Below are positions 44,177 to 53,253 of a stretch of 64,000 nt of DNA, piece after piece. Origin of the DNA: Adhaeribacter pallidiroseus (GTDB lineage: Bacteria; Bacteroidota; Bacteroidia; Cytophagales; Hymenobacteraceae). Where the stretch lies: the NCBI RefSeq assembly GCF_003340495.1, contig NZ_QASA01000001.1, forward strand, positions 310,001 through 374,000, in the 5' to 3' direction. Every line of letters begins with the position of its first letter. Position 1 is the first letter of the stretch. The translations under genes and the position numbers were made by a program. The notes beneath the pieces were generated by a model that did no database searches, was not told the DNA's origin, and saw only the letters and a list, made by a program, of their open reading frames with translations.

Positions 44177-45202
44177 TTACAAAGATTCAAACTGCCGCAG
44201 GAAGCGCACATCGTTTTCGGTAAACAGGCGTAAGTCTTTAATCTGGTATTTCAGCATGGCCATACGCTCAATACCCATCCCGAAGGCAAACCCGGAATAA
44301 CGCTCGGGATCAATTTGGCAATTTTTTAACACCTCCGGGTCTACCATGCCGGAGCCCCCAATTTCTACCCAACCGGTTTGTTTGCAAATGTTACAGCCCG
44401 TGCCTTTGCAAATTAAACAGGTAATATCAATTTCGGCACTGGGTTCAGTAAATGGGAAAAACGAAGGCCGGAAACGAATATGGGTATCAGCCCCGAACAT
44501 TTCCTGCACAAAATAATACAGCGTTTGCTTTAAATCAGCGAAGCTCACGTTTTCGTCGATAAACAAGCCTTCTACCTGGTGAAAAATACAATGCGCTCTA
44601 GCCGAAATAGCTTCGTTGCGGTACACGCGGCCCGGCGAAAGCGTCCGAATAGGAGGCTGCTCGTTTTCCATTACCCGCACTTGCACACTAGAGGTATGGG
44701 TGCGTAACAGCATCGTAGCATCTTCCCCCACGAAAAAGGTATCCTGCATGTCGCGGGCCGGATGGTTTTCAGGAAAGTTAAGCGCCGAGAAGTTGTGCCA
44801 ATCATCTTCAATTTCGGGACCTTCAGACAAGTTAAAGCCCATACGCTCGAAGATCCGGATTATTTCTTCGCGCACTAAAGTTAATGGATGCCGGTTACCC
44901 AGCGTTTGGGGGATAACCGGTAAGGTAAAATCAAAATTAGTCTCGACCTGGTTAGTGCCGGCTGCTTCCAGTTCTTCTTGTCTGGCTTTAAATTTAGCAA
45001 CAGCCTGCTCTTTTAAGGCGTTTAATTCTTGTCCGTAGGCTTTTCGCTCTTCGGGAGCCACATTTTTAATCCCATCAAATAAATCGGCTATGCGACCTTT
45101 CCGGCCGGTATATAAATTTCGGAATTGTTCCAGTTGTTCTTTATTAGCCAATTCGTAGGTTGCTACCTCTTGGGCTACCTGGGTTATCTCTTCAAATTTC
45201 AT
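44177..45202 (-). CDS. pheS: Phenylalanyl-tRNA synthetase alpha subunit
   Basis: PheS is the catalytic subunit of the alpha2-beta2 enzyme that charges tRNA-Phe. From the ATG at 45202 the product has 341 residues: an N-terminal coiled-coil arm (about 1-90) and a class II catalytic domain with GRVYRNEAISARAHCIFHQVE (motif 2) and FGMGIERMAMLKY (motif 3). A C-x2-C-x4-C-x2-C set, CLICKGTGCNIC, is probably a zinc site and is seen in many bacterial PheS. A GTG 36 bases upstream only adds an unlikely extension that overlaps the promoter. pheT is not adjacent. Confidence 0.96.
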   Translation of the reverse strand: MKFEEITQVAQEVATYELANKEQLEQFRNLYTGRKGRIADLFDGIKNVAPEERKAYGQELNALKEQAVAKFKARQEELEAAGTNQVETNFDFTLPVIPQTLGNRHPLTLVREEIIRIFERMGFNLSEGPEIEDDWHNFSALNFPENHPARDMQDTFFVGEDATMLLRTHTSSVQVRVMENEQPPIRTLSPGRVYRNEAISARAHCIFHQVEGLFIDENVSFADLKQTLYYFVQEMFGADTHIRFRPSFFPFTEPSAEIDITCLICKGTGCNICKQTGWVEIGGSGMVDPEVLKNCQIDPERYSGFAFGMGIERMAMLKYQIKDLRLFTENDVRFLRQFESL

Positions 45203-45207
45203 GGTTG

Positions 45208-45215
45208 CAAATATA
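45208..45215 (-). promoter_or_regulatory. -7 element of pheS, nearly leaderless
   Basis: TATATTTG on the minus strand fits TAnnTTTG exactly. It ends only 5 bases before the pheS ATG, so transcription would start at or near the start codon. A TTG lies 22 bases further upstream. Confidence 0.5.
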
Positions 45216-45559
45216 CAATTTATCGGAAACGGATGCACAACTAAACACTAGCCTAACGGTATTTTGGTAATATAACCACCCGAAACCAGTCCTTGCTTTT
45301 TAAGGTTGCAACTGATTACCTGATAATTATAAACGCTGTAAAATTTTCACCGACTATTTCCTGCTTTTTACCGGTAAATCTTACCCCATTAGCTTAATCA
45401 AGCTTGTTCGCTTTTTAGCCAGCCGGTACCTTTAAAGCATTAATCGAATAAATGATAAATTATCTAATAAAGATGCCACTCTTGTTAGATAAACGCAAAA
45501 TCCAGCAATGAAAAAGGCCATTCGTAAAACAAATACTAAATTTTCAGGTTTATGCTTGG
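45216..45559. other. Divergent spacer between pheS and the efflux operon
   Basis: About 340 bases with no supported gene. The reading frame of the TetR gene extends back to 45508, but the promoter lies inside that extension, so it is not translated. Confidence 0.5.
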
Positions 45560-45594
45560 AAACTTTGGAAACAAAAATAGTTTCCTTAGTTTTG
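45560..45594 (+). promoter_or_regulatory. TetR operator laid over the efflux operon promoter
   Basis: -33 element TTTG at 45564-45567 and -7 element TAGTTTTG at 45587-45594 are exactly 19 bases apart, a full match to the Bacteroidota promoter pattern. A dyad covers both: AAACTTTGGAAAC (45560-45572) and GTTTCCTTAGTTT (45580-45592) are 13-base arms with two mismatches and a 7-base centre. The -7 element ends 6 bases before the TetR ATG. A TetR dimer bound here would block the polymerase, giving autoregulation. Confidence 0.75.
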
Positions 45595-45600
45595 TGCCGG

Positions 45601-46227
45601 ATGGCAACAGAAATGGAAATCAAAAATAAGATTTTACAAGCCGCTTTTAAACTGTTTATGCGCAACGGAATTAAAAGTGTTTCGATGGATGATATTGCGT
45701 TAAGTTTGGGAGTTTCTAAAAAAACCTTATACCGCTGGTTCGAAAACAAAGATCAATTGGTATCAGCCATGTTGCAAGAACATTTAGGCAAAATGGAAGC
45801 TGATTGTTGCCATTTTTGTACGGAGGCCAAAAATGCCATTGAAGAATTATTTCAAATCATGCAGATGATTCGGCAGCAAATGGCGGGCATGCACCCTTCC
45901 GTTTTTTATGATCTGCAAAAGTACCACCAGCCAGCCTGGCAAATCTGGACGACGCATAAGAATAAATTTATTATGCAACAGATTATCCGGAATCTGCAGG
46001 CTGGTATCGAGCAGGGCTTGTACCGCACCGATTTTGATTTGGAAATAATGGCCCGGTTAAGGCTGGCCCAGATTGAAGATATTTATAATCCCGAGCTATT
46101 TCCGCCGGATAAATTTGATCTGCAAAAAGTACAGCTGGCTACCATCGAGCATTTTATGCGGGGTATTGCCAGTTTAAAAGGACACAAACTTATTAATACC
46201 TATAAACAAGTAGTTGAACAAGAATAA
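45601..46227 (+). CDS. TetR/AcrR family transcriptional regulator
   Basis: A 208-residue repressor-type protein from the ATG at 45601; the longer frame from 45508 would run through the promoter. The DNA-binding domain is MEIKNKILQAAFKLFMRNG followed by VSMDDIALSLGVSKKTLYRWF, a typical TetR helix-turn-helix. The C-terminal helical domain (about 65-208) should bind an inducer; it contains a cysteine pair (DCCHFC). It is the first gene of a five-gene efflux operon and lies 3 bases before the TolC gene. Its likely target is the dyad overlapping its own promoter, so it would repress the pump until ligand binds. Confidence 0.92.
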   Translation: MATEMEIKNKILQAAFKLFMRNGIKSVSMDDIALSLGVSKKTLYRWFENKDQLVSAMLQEHLGKMEADCCHFCTEAKNAIEELFQIMQMIRQQMAGMHPSVFYDLQKYHQPAWQIWTTHKNKFIMQQIIRNLQAGIEQGLYRTDFDLEIMARLRLAQIEDIYNPELFPPDKFDLQKVQLATIEHFMRGIASLKGHKLINTYKQVVEQE

Positions 46228-46230
46228 ATT

Positions 46231-47700
46231 ATGAAAAAACAATTAATCATCTTCTTATGGGGTGCTGTTTTAATCTGGTCTGCTTCGGTTCGGGCGCAGC
46301 AGGCACCGCAAGCATTTAGCTTACAGCAAAGCATTAATTACGCCCTGGCGAATCAGCCAAATTTAAAAAATGCGCAGTTGCAGAACGAAATTGCGCAAGC
46401 CCGAATTGGTCAAATCCGCTCGGCTGGTTTGCCCCAGATTAACGCCGGGGTAGACGTAGGTAACAATGTTATTCTTCAAAAAACTTTACTAGACCCCAAT
46501 ACTTTTGGCGGCGGCGGAACCCAGCAAATAACCATTACTCCCGGAAATATAAACACTTTAAATAACGGGCAGAATGTAGTGCTTAAGCCGGAGTTTGTCG
46601 AAAATACCGAACCTCTGCCACCTACTACCATTGCATTTGGTCTGCAGTACGCTGGTTCGGCAACTGTTTCCGCGAGTCAGTTGCTGTTTGATGGCGCTTA
46701 CCTGATTGGCTTAAAAGCCGCTAAAGTGTATACCGATCTATCGCAAAAGCAATTGCAGCAAACCGAAATTGAAACGATAAACCAGGTAACCAAAGCTTAT
46801 TACAGCGTTTTGGTGTCGCGGGAACGCTTAACTCTGCTCGATCGCAATCTGGACCGTTTGGATAACCAGCTGCGGGAAACAAGCGAATTTTACAAGCAGG
46901 GTTTTGCTGAGAAAATAGACGTGGATCGCTTACAGGTAGCTTTTAATAACTTAAAGGTAGAACAAGAAAAAGCCAAGCGTTTAGTAGCCTTGGGGGTGAA
47001 TTTATTAAAATTTCAGATGGGCATGGAGTTGAGCCAGCCTTTGGAACTAACCGATAAACTGGATAACGCCTTAGTAGAAGCCGAAATAGTGGCTAATAGT
47101 AATTTTGATTACAGCCGCCGCATCGAATATTCAATTCTGGAAACGCAGCGCGACCTGGCCAAGCTGGATATTAAAAATAAGCAATCGGGTTATTACCCTA
47201 AGTTGTTATTAAATGGCCGCTATGGTTACAGTGGTTCCAGTAATAGCTTCCGGGATTTGGCCCGTTTTGAAACCCAGGTAGCGGAGAAATTTTACCCCAA
47301 CTGGTTTAACTTTGCTTTTGTGGGCGTAAGTTTACAGGTGCCTATTTTTGATGGCTTACGCAAAAAGTACGAAATACAGGAAGCTAAACTTACTTTAAAA
47401 ACGCTGGATAACGGGTTCCGGACCTTACAGCAAAGCATTGATCTGGAACTGAATCAATCAAATACTAATCTGCAAAATGCCTTGCAGGTAATTAAATCGC
47501 AGAAAGAAAGCTTAGAATTAGCTACCGAAGTAGCCCGCGTTACCAATATAAAATTTAAAGAAGGAGTAGGCTCTAACCTGGAAGTAATTACCGCCGAAAC
47601 CGATCTGCGCCAAGCGCAAACCAACTACTACGCCGCCATCTACGACGCGCTCATTGCCAAAGTAGATTTACAGAAAGCTACCGGAAACTTACAGAAATAA
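46231..47700 (+). CDS. TolC-family outer-membrane efflux protein
   Basis: A 489-residue protein with a Sec signal ending VRAQQ. Two long helical repeats of the OEP family follow: FSLQQSINYALANQPNLKNAQ near residue 30 and QLLFDGAYLIGLKAAKVYTDL near 150, then a matching second half with FKEGVGSNLEVITAETDLRQAQTNYY. A trimer would form the channel through the outer membrane. A Thr/Asn-rich loop (about 85-130) is longer than in TolC itself. It starts 3 bases after the TetR stop and is the second gene of the operon. Confidence 0.94.
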   Translation: MKKQLIIFLWGAVLIWSASVRAQQAPQAFSLQQSINYALANQPNLKNAQLQNEIAQARIGQIRSAGLPQINAGVDVGNNVILQKTLLDPNTFGGGGTQQITITPGNINTLNNGQNVVLKPEFVENTEPLPPTTIAFGLQYAGSATVSASQLLFDGAYLIGLKAAKVYTDLSQKQLQQTEIETINQVTKAYYSVLVSRERLTLLDRNLDRLDNQLRETSEFYKQGFAEKIDVDRLQVAFNNLKVEQEKAKRLVALGVNLLKFQMGMELSQPLELTDKLDNALVEAEIVANSNFDYSRRIEYSILETQRDLAKLDIKNKQSGYYPKLLLNGRYGYSGSSNSFRDLARFETQVAEKFYPNWFNFAFVGVSLQVPIFDGLRKKYEIQEAKLTLKTLDNGFRTLQQSIDLELNQSNTNLQNALQVIKSQKESLELATEVARVTNIKFKEGVGSNLEVITAETDLRQAQTNYYAAIYDALIAKVDLQKATGNLQK

Positions 47701-47734
47701 TTCACCTTAAACGGACTTACTTTTTTAAAAAAAT

Positions 47735-48868
47735 ATGAAAAAACAATTAACCATAGCCCTAATAACTGCTCTAGTAGGTTTTACCGCTTGCTCTAAAGGG
47801 GGAGGTACTCCTGAAGAACAATTGGAGGCTCTTAAAAAACAACAAGCCGAAACGCAAAGCCAAATAGCCGAACTGGAAGGTAAAGTTAAAACTACCGGTG
47901 CTACTGTTCCTACTGCCGCCGCGGTGCAGGTGGTGGTGCAACCCATAGAACCCAAAACTTTTGATCATTATCTGGAAGTACAAGGAAAAGTAGATTTTGA
48001 CCAGAACGTAACCATAACCCCCAAGGTGCCCGGTGTTTTAACCAGCGTACGGGTAGATGTAGGTGACCGCGTGACCAAAGGGCAAATTCTAGCTACGATT
48101 GATGCGGCGGTGCTGGAAACCAGCGAGCAAGAATTAATCACCGGTCTGGACCTAGCCAATACCGTGTACGAAAAACAAAAACGCTTGTGGGACCAGAAAA
48201 TCGGCACCGAGATTCAATATTTAACCGCGAAGAATAACAAGGAATCTTTAGAGCGCCGTTTGGCTACCCTGCGCCAGCAAAAAGATCAGTATTATATAAA
48301 AGCTCCCATTAGCGGCGTAGTGGATGAGTTTAATCCCAAAGAAGGAGAGGCGGTAAACCCGGCTTCGCCTTTGCCCATTGCCCGCATTGTAAATACCTCC
48401 AGCATGAAAGTGCTGGCTGATATTTCGGAAGCGAATGCCGGTAAAATAAACAAAGGCGATGAAGCTGTAGTGGTTTTACCGGATATAAACAAAGAATTTC
48501 CGGCCACCGTTACCGTGGTTAGTCAAGCCATTAATGCTTCGTCGCGGTCGTTTCCGGTGGAGTTAAGCATTAAAGGGGGTTCCCGCGTGGAATTGCGACC
48601 CAATATGATTGCTTTAATTAAGGTGAAAGATTACGAAAAATCGAAAGCCATGGTAGTGCCGGTAAACGTGGTGCAAAAAGACGAATCCGGTGATTTTGTG
48701 TACGTGGCTGCCAAAGAAGGTAATCAGAATGTGGTACGCAAAAAGAAAGTAACGACAGGACTGAGCTACGCCGGTAAAGCCGAAGTGACGAATGGCTTAG
48801 CGATTAACGACCGGATTATTACGACCGGTTACCAAAATCTGAACGAAGGACAACCAGTTACCTTTTAA
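47735..48868 (+). CDS. RND efflux periplasmic adaptor (HlyD/AcrA type)
   Basis: A 377-residue lipoprotein with lipobox FTAC (Cys at residue 19). A short coiled coil (LEALKKQQAETQSQIAELEGK) precedes the lipoyl half VTITPKVPGVLTSVRVDVGDRV, then a hairpin, then YYIKAPISGVVDEFNPKEGEAV (second lipoyl half), a beta-barrel and a membrane-proximal domain. It links the RND pump to the outer-membrane channel. The extra coiled coil between lipid anchor and lipoyl domain is a small oddity. It lies 34 bases after the TolC gene and 8 before the pump gene. Confidence 0.94.
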   Translation: MKKQLTIALITALVGFTACSKGGGTPEEQLEALKKQQAETQSQIAELEGKVKTTGATVPTAAAVQVVVQPIEPKTFDHYLEVQGKVDFDQNVTITPKVPGVLTSVRVDVGDRVTKGQILATIDAAVLETSEQELITGLDLANTVYEKQKRLWDQKIGTEIQYLTAKNNKESLERRLATLRQQKDQYYIKAPISGVVDEFNPKEGEAVNPASPLPIARIVNTSSMKVLADISEANAGKINKGDEAVVVLPDINKEFPATVTVVSQAINASSRSFPVELSIKGGSRVELRPNMIALIKVKDYEKSKAMVVPVNVVQKDESGDFVYVAAKEGNQNVVRKKKVTTGLSYAGKAEVTNGLAINDRIITTGYQNLNEGQPVTF

Positions 48869-48876
48869 GTAAGCGC

Positions 48877-51800
48877 ATGAAAAAGATAAAAGAATTTTTT
48901 CCGACCAGCTGGTCCATTGATAATAAAACCAGCATTTACGTCATGACGGTGATTTTGACAATTGCCGGTTTACTGTCGTACAACAGTCTCCAGAAAGAGA
49001 ATTTTCCGGATATTGTAATTCCTACCATTATTACCGGGGTAATTTACCCGGGCACCTCACCCTCGGATATGGAAAATCTGGTGTCGCGGCCGCTTGAAAA
49101 AGAAATTAAATCTTTATCGGGCGTAAAACGGGTTACCTCTAACTCCATGCAGGATTTCTGTATGATTACGGTAGAGTTTAATACCGGGATAGAAGTAGAC
49201 GTAGCCAAGCAAAAAGTAAAAGATGCCGTAGACCGGGCTAAACCTGATTTACCGCAAAATATGCCTAATCAGCCAAGTGTTGACGAAGTAAGTTTCTCGG
49301 AATTTCCGATTATGTACATTAACCTGTCCGGCGACTACTCCAGCGATAAGTTAAAACAATATGCCGAAAATGTGCAGGATCGCATTGAAGCATTATCGGA
49401 AATTAACCGGGTGGATATTGTGGGCGCTTTGGATCGGGAAGTACAGATTGACGTGGACATGTACAAAATGCAGGCGGCGCAGGTTACTTTCGGCGATATT
49501 CAGCGAGCTATTGCAGCCGAAAACGTAACAAGTTCGGGTGGCTTAATCGGGGTAGGCGAAATGAAACGTGCCGTGCGGGTAGTGGGCCAGTACACCGATG
49601 CCACCGAAATCGGGAACATTGTGGTAAAATCCTTACCGGGTGCCAATATTCCGCTGCGCGAGATTGCTACGGTGCGCGATGGCTTTGAAGAAAAAGAAAG
49701 CTACGCCCGCTTGGATGGTAAACCGGTAGTTACCCTGAACGTGATTAAGCGGAGCGGCATGAACTTGATCGAAGCTTCTGATAAAATCAACGCCATTGTA
49801 AAAGAAATGCAAGGCAAGTCGCTGCCTAAAGAGTTAAAAGTTACCATTACCGGCGATCAATCTACGCGTACGCGCCACAGCCTGAATGACCTGATCAACA
49901 CGATTATTATCGGTTTTATTCTGGTAACCGTTATTCTCATGTTTTTTATGGGTACTACCAATGCCTTGTTCGTGGGTTTATCGGTACCTATTTCCATGTT
50001 CGTGGCCTTTATTGTGCTGTCATTTTTTGGCTTATCCATGAACATGATTGTGTTGTTCGCGTTTTTGCTGGCCTTGGGTATTGTGGTGGATGATGCCATT
50101 GTGGTTATCGAGAACACGCACCGCATTCACCACGAACATCCCTGGAGTATTATTAAATCGGCGAAAGCAGCAGCTGGCGAAGTATTTGTACCAGTACTGG
50201 CGGGTACTTTAACTACCGTAGCTCCTTTTGCGCCACTTTTATTCTGGCCAGGAATTGTGGGTGAGTTTATGTACTTTTTGCCGGTTACCTTAATTATTAC
50301 TTTAATGGCCTCGTTGCTGGTGGCGTTTATTATTAACCCGGTATTTGCGGTATCGTTTATGGGTAAAACCGAAGTAAACCCGGTAAAAGCGCGCAAAACG
50401 TTCTTGTATTCTATGCTGGGAATGGCGGCTTTTGCCGGTTTATGTTACATCGCTGGTTTCCGAGGAATGGGTAACTTAACCATATTTATTATGCTGTTTG
50501 TGGCATTAAATAAATATGTATTTACCGGCTGGATTAATAGTTTCCAAACCAAGGTTTTGCCGAAGTTCATGAACTTGTACGAACGCACCTTGCGCGGGGT
50601 ACTAAAAGGCAGCCGTCCTTGGCTGGTGCTAGGTTCTGTGGTATTTCTGTTGATTGCCTCAATTGTAATTACAGGCATGCGGCAACCTAAAGTCGATTTC
50701 TTTCCGCAAGGTGAGCCTAATTTTGTATACGCATACTTAACCTTGCCGGTAGGTACCGACCAGGCGGTAACCGATTCGTTAACCAGTATCGTGGAGCAAC
50801 GGGTTAATTCGGTTATCGGGAAGAACAACCCGGATGTGGAGTCGGTAATTGCGAACGTGGCCATTGGGGCCGGCGACCCAACGCAGCCTTCTTATACTGC
50901 CGAGTCGCATAAAGGTAAAGTTACGGTAGCCTTCGTAGAGTTTATGGAGCGTACCGGGCCATCTACCTCTACCTACCTGACGAAGATTCGGGAAGCTGTA
51001 AAAGGCATTCCGGGTGCCGAAATTGTGGTGGACCAAGAGCAGGGTGGCCCACCGGTAGGTAAGCCGGTAAGTATCGAAGTTTCCGGCGAAGATTTCGCTA
51101 CCTTGATTAAAGTGTCGCGCAAAGTAGAACGGTACATCGATTCGTTGCAGATTGGTGGTATTGAAGATTTACGCTCTGACCTGGAAGATAAAAATCCGCA
51201 GATCAGTGTGGCCATCGATCGGGTGCGGGCTAACCGCGAAGGCATTAGCACCCATCAAATAGCTGATGAAATGCGGACCGCTATTTTTGGTACCGAAGCT
51301 TCTAAATTTAAACGCGACGAAGATGAATACCCGATACAAGTGCGTTACGCTGAGCCTTACCGCAAGAATATTGATGCGTTGATGGATATGCGGCTTACTT
51401 TCCGGGATATGGCCATGGGCGGCGCAATCCGGCAAGTTCCGTTATCGTCGGTAGCTAAAATTGATTACTCTACCACTTTTGGCGGTATCCGGCGCAAAAA
51501 TTTAAAAAGGGTAATTACCATATCGTCTAACGTGTTGCAGGGGTACAATGCGAACGAAATTGTAGCTCGTATTCAGCAGGTAATCCCCAACATTAAAACC
51601 CCGGAAGGTTATGAAGTAAGGTTTGGCGGTGCGCAGGAAGATCAGAAAGAAACTTCTGATTTCTTGATGGTAGCGTTGGTGGCTTCTATTGGTTTAATCT
51701 TCCTGATTTTGGTAACGCAATTTAATTCTGTATCAAAACCGCTCATTATATTGTCCGAAATTGTATTCAGTTTGATTGGGGTGTTGCTGGGCTTCTCCTT

Positions 51801-52284
51801 GTTTAACATGAATATTTCGATTGTAATGACCGGAATCGGGGTTATTGCTTTGGCGGGTATTGTGGTGAAGAACGGTATTTTGCTCGTGGAATTTGCCGAT
51901 GTACTACGCGAACGGGAAGGATACGAATTGCGCGAAGCAGTGGTAATGGCCGGTAAAACCCGCTTAACACCCGTAATTTTAACGGCTACCGCGGCTATTC
52001 TGGGTTTAATTCCGTTAGCTATCGGGTTAAATTTAAATTTCTTTACCTTATTCTCCGACTTTGAACCAAACTTTTTCCTGGGTGGTGATAGTGTGGTGTT
52101 CTGGGGACCGTTGGCCTGGACGATTATCTTTGGCTTAAGTTTTGCTACGATTTTAACGCTTTTAGTAGTACCGGCTATGTATTTAATTAGCGAACGCTTT
52201 AAATTAAAAATAGGCCGGAAGCCAAAGCACGTGCAACCGATAGAACCGCAACCGCATCTAGTAGAAGAATACAGTACTCATTAA
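48877..52284 (+). CDS. RND efflux permease with two extra membrane segments
   Basis: A 1135-residue inner-membrane proton-driven pump of the AcrB type. GIVVDDAIVVIENTHRIHHEH carries the two TM4 aspartates and GIVVKNGILLVEFAD the TM10 lysine of the proton relay. Two large periplasmic porter domains follow TM1 and TM7. It is about 90 residues longer than AcrB. Part of the excess is at residues about 507-553, between TM6 and TM7, where two hydrophobic stretches (LYSMLGMAAFAGLCYIAG and LTIFIMLFVALNKYVF) could be additional membrane segments; another is near 1060-1085. Substrates cannot be inferred: hydrophobic drugs, lipids or pigments are all possible. It is 10 bases before an acyl-carrier-like gene. 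Confidence 0.94.
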   Translation: MKKIKEFFPTSWSIDNKTSIYVMTVILTIAGLLSYNSLQKENFPDIVIPTIITGVIYPGTSPSDMENLVSRPLEKEIKSLSGVKRVTSNSMQDFCMITVEFNTGIEVDVAKQKVKDAVDRAKPDLPQNMPNQPSVDEVSFSEFPIMYINLSGDYSSDKLKQYAENVQDRIEALSEINRVDIVGALDREVQIDVDMYKMQAAQVTFGDIQRAIAAENVTSSGGLIGVGEMKRAVRVVGQYTDATEIGNIVVKSLPGANIPLREIATVRDGFEEKESYARLDGKPVVTLNVIKRSGMNLIEASDKINAIVKEMQGKSLPKELKVTITGDQSTRTRHSLNDLINTIIIGFILVTVILMFFMGTTNALFVGLSVPISMFVAFIVLSFFGLSMNMIVLFAFLLALGIVVDDAIVVIENTHRIHHEHPWSIIKSAKAAAGEVFVPVLAGTLTTVAPFAPLLFWPGIVGEFMYFLPVTLIITLMASLLVAFIINPVFAVSFMGKTEVNPVKARKTFLYSMLGMAAFAGLCYIAGFRGMGNLTIFIMLFVALNKYVFTGWINSFQTKVLPKFMNLYERTLRGVLKGSRPWLVLGSVVFLLIASIVITGMRQPKVDFFPQGEPNFVYAYLTLPVGTDQAVTDSLTSIVEQRVNSVIGKNNPDVESVIANVAIGAGDPTQPSYTAESHKGKVTVAFVEFMERTGPSTSTYLTKIREAVKGIPGAEIVVDQEQGGPPVGKPVSIEVSGEDFATLIKVSRKVERYIDSLQIGGIEDLRSDLEDKNPQISVAIDRVRANREGISTHQIADEMRTAIFGTEASKFKRDEDEYPIQVRYAEPYRKNIDALMDMRLTFRDMAMGGAIRQVPLSSVAKIDYSTTFGGIRRKNLKRVITISSNVLQGYNANEIVARIQQVIPNIKTPEGYEVRFGGAQEDQKETSDFLMVALVASIGLIFLILVTQFNSVSKPLIILSEIVFSLIGVLLGFSLFNMNISIVMTGIGVIALAGIVVKNGILLVEFADVLREREGYELREAVVMAGKTRLTPVILTATAAILGLIPLAIGLNLNFFTLFSDFEPNFFLGGDSVVFWGPLAWTIIFGLSFATILTLLVVPAMYLISERFKLKIGRKPKHVQPIEPQPHLVEEYSTH

Positions 52285-52294
52285 TTATACGATT

Positions 52295-52546
52295 ATGTCA
52301 CGAACCTCTAACATCGAACATCAGGTTATTAATATTATTAGCAAAACCAAAGAAATAAAGCCGTCTCGGTTACGAGCACACGCTAACCTAAGCCGGGAAT
52401 TTGGTTTTGATACCGTTGATGTAGTGGACATAATCCTGGAATTAGAGAAAAGTTTTAAAATAACTATTCCGGACGAAGTGCCGCTGGATACCGTAGGCGA
52501 TTTCATCCATTATGTATCCGAGCAAACTTTTTCTAAAGCCAGTTAA
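52295..52546 (+). CDS. Acyl-carrier-like protein with Thr at the pantetheine site
   Basis: An 83-residue four-helix protein of the acyl carrier family. Helix II shows FGFDTVDVVDIILELEKSF and the C-terminal part IPDEVPLDTVGDFIHYV is typical. In a true ACP the motif is D-S-L and the Ser carries phosphopantetheine. Here the residue is Thr40 (codon ACC), so a normal holo-form is unlikely. It starts 10 bases after the RND permease stop and ends 30 bases before a terminator, so it belongs to the efflux operon. It may act as a protein partner instead of an acyl carrier, or may accept the cofactor poorly. Lipid or pigment export is a possible context. Confidence 0.85.
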   Translation: MSRTSNIEHQVINIISKTKEIKPSRLRAHANLSREFGFDTVDVVDIILELEKSFKITIPDEVPLDTVGDFIHYVSEQTFSKAS

Positions 52547-52576
52547 TTAGCACAGTTACAACTGATTTTAAATTTT

Positions 52577-52630
52577 AATCTAATAAGCAAAAAGGCGAAT
52601 CTTCAGATTCGCCTTTTTGCTTATTAGATT
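52577..52630. terminator. Long bidirectional terminator
   Basis: Perfect 26-base arms with only two central bases (AATCTAATAAGCAAAAAGG... and its complement). It lies between the efflux operon and a convergent lipoprotein gene, 30 bases and 26 bases from their stops. Confidence 0.85.
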
Positions 52631-52656
52631 TTAGTTGAGTATTACGTTTAAACGGA

Positions 52657-53253
52657 CTAATCCAGGTACGGTTGAAACTTAACCGTGTTTAACTTATTAT
52701 TCCGGAAGATCAGGTATAAATAGTCGGTGCTGGTTCCGTTACTGATTTGTATAATATCCGGTAAAGATTTTTCTTGGGCTAAGGGCGAGAATATTTTTTT
52801 TACTTGTTCTTTGGTTAAACCGATTTGCAAAGGCTGGCTGAAAACCCGCATCGAATCTTGGATTAATGCGGATTGGTAAAAAAACTTGTTTGCTTCGGTA
52901 CTTACCTGATACAATCTTACGTAAGAATGGGCTTGGCGAATGGTAATTAGTGTATCTATTTGCTGGGCGGTAAACTTATTAACCACTGGTTTTTTAATTA
53001 CCTGCTCTGTTTTAAACAAACGCTGCACCGTATGAGTCGAAATAGAGTCAACGGAAAAAGGCTGCGTCGCGAATTCATCTTGAATAAAGAGGGTATCTTG
53101 GTACGAAGTAGGTTTATCCGGGGCCGGAATAGTAAATGCGGAAGGAGCAGGCTGAGGCTTATTAGTATTAATTTCCTTTTGATTTTTTTGCTCACAGGAG
53201 TATAAGCCTACAAGTAAGAACAGATAACTTTTACGCGTAAAACATTTCCTCAT
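52657..53253 (-). CDS. Hypothetical lipoprotein, BamE-like C-terminus possible
   Basis: A 198-residue lipoprotein: MRKCFTRKSYLFLLVGLYSC gives a signal peptide with lipobox LYSC. A Pro-rich linker (about 30-60) leads to a mixed domain. Near the C-terminus LQIGLTKEQVKKIFSPL followed by DYLYLIFRNNKLNTVKF resembles the helix-strand pattern of BamE/SmpA folds. No family was recognised with confidence. It stands alone and convergent to the efflux operon. Confidence 0.7.
   Translation of the reverse strand: MRKCFTRKSYLFLLVGLYSCEQKNQKEINTNKPQPAPSAFTIPAPDKPTSYQDTLFIQDEFATQPFSVDSISTHTVQRLFKTEQVIKKPVVNKFTAQQIDTLITIRQAHSYVRLYQVSTEANKFFYQSALIQDSMRVFSQPLQIGLTKEQVKKIFSPLAQEKSLPDIIQISNGTSTDYLYLIFRNNKLNTVKFQPYLD

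Noticed and set aside
45508-45600. Longer N-terminus of the TetR regulator
   Set aside because: The extension contains the full promoter and operator, and TetR proteins normally start just before the DNA-binding helix.
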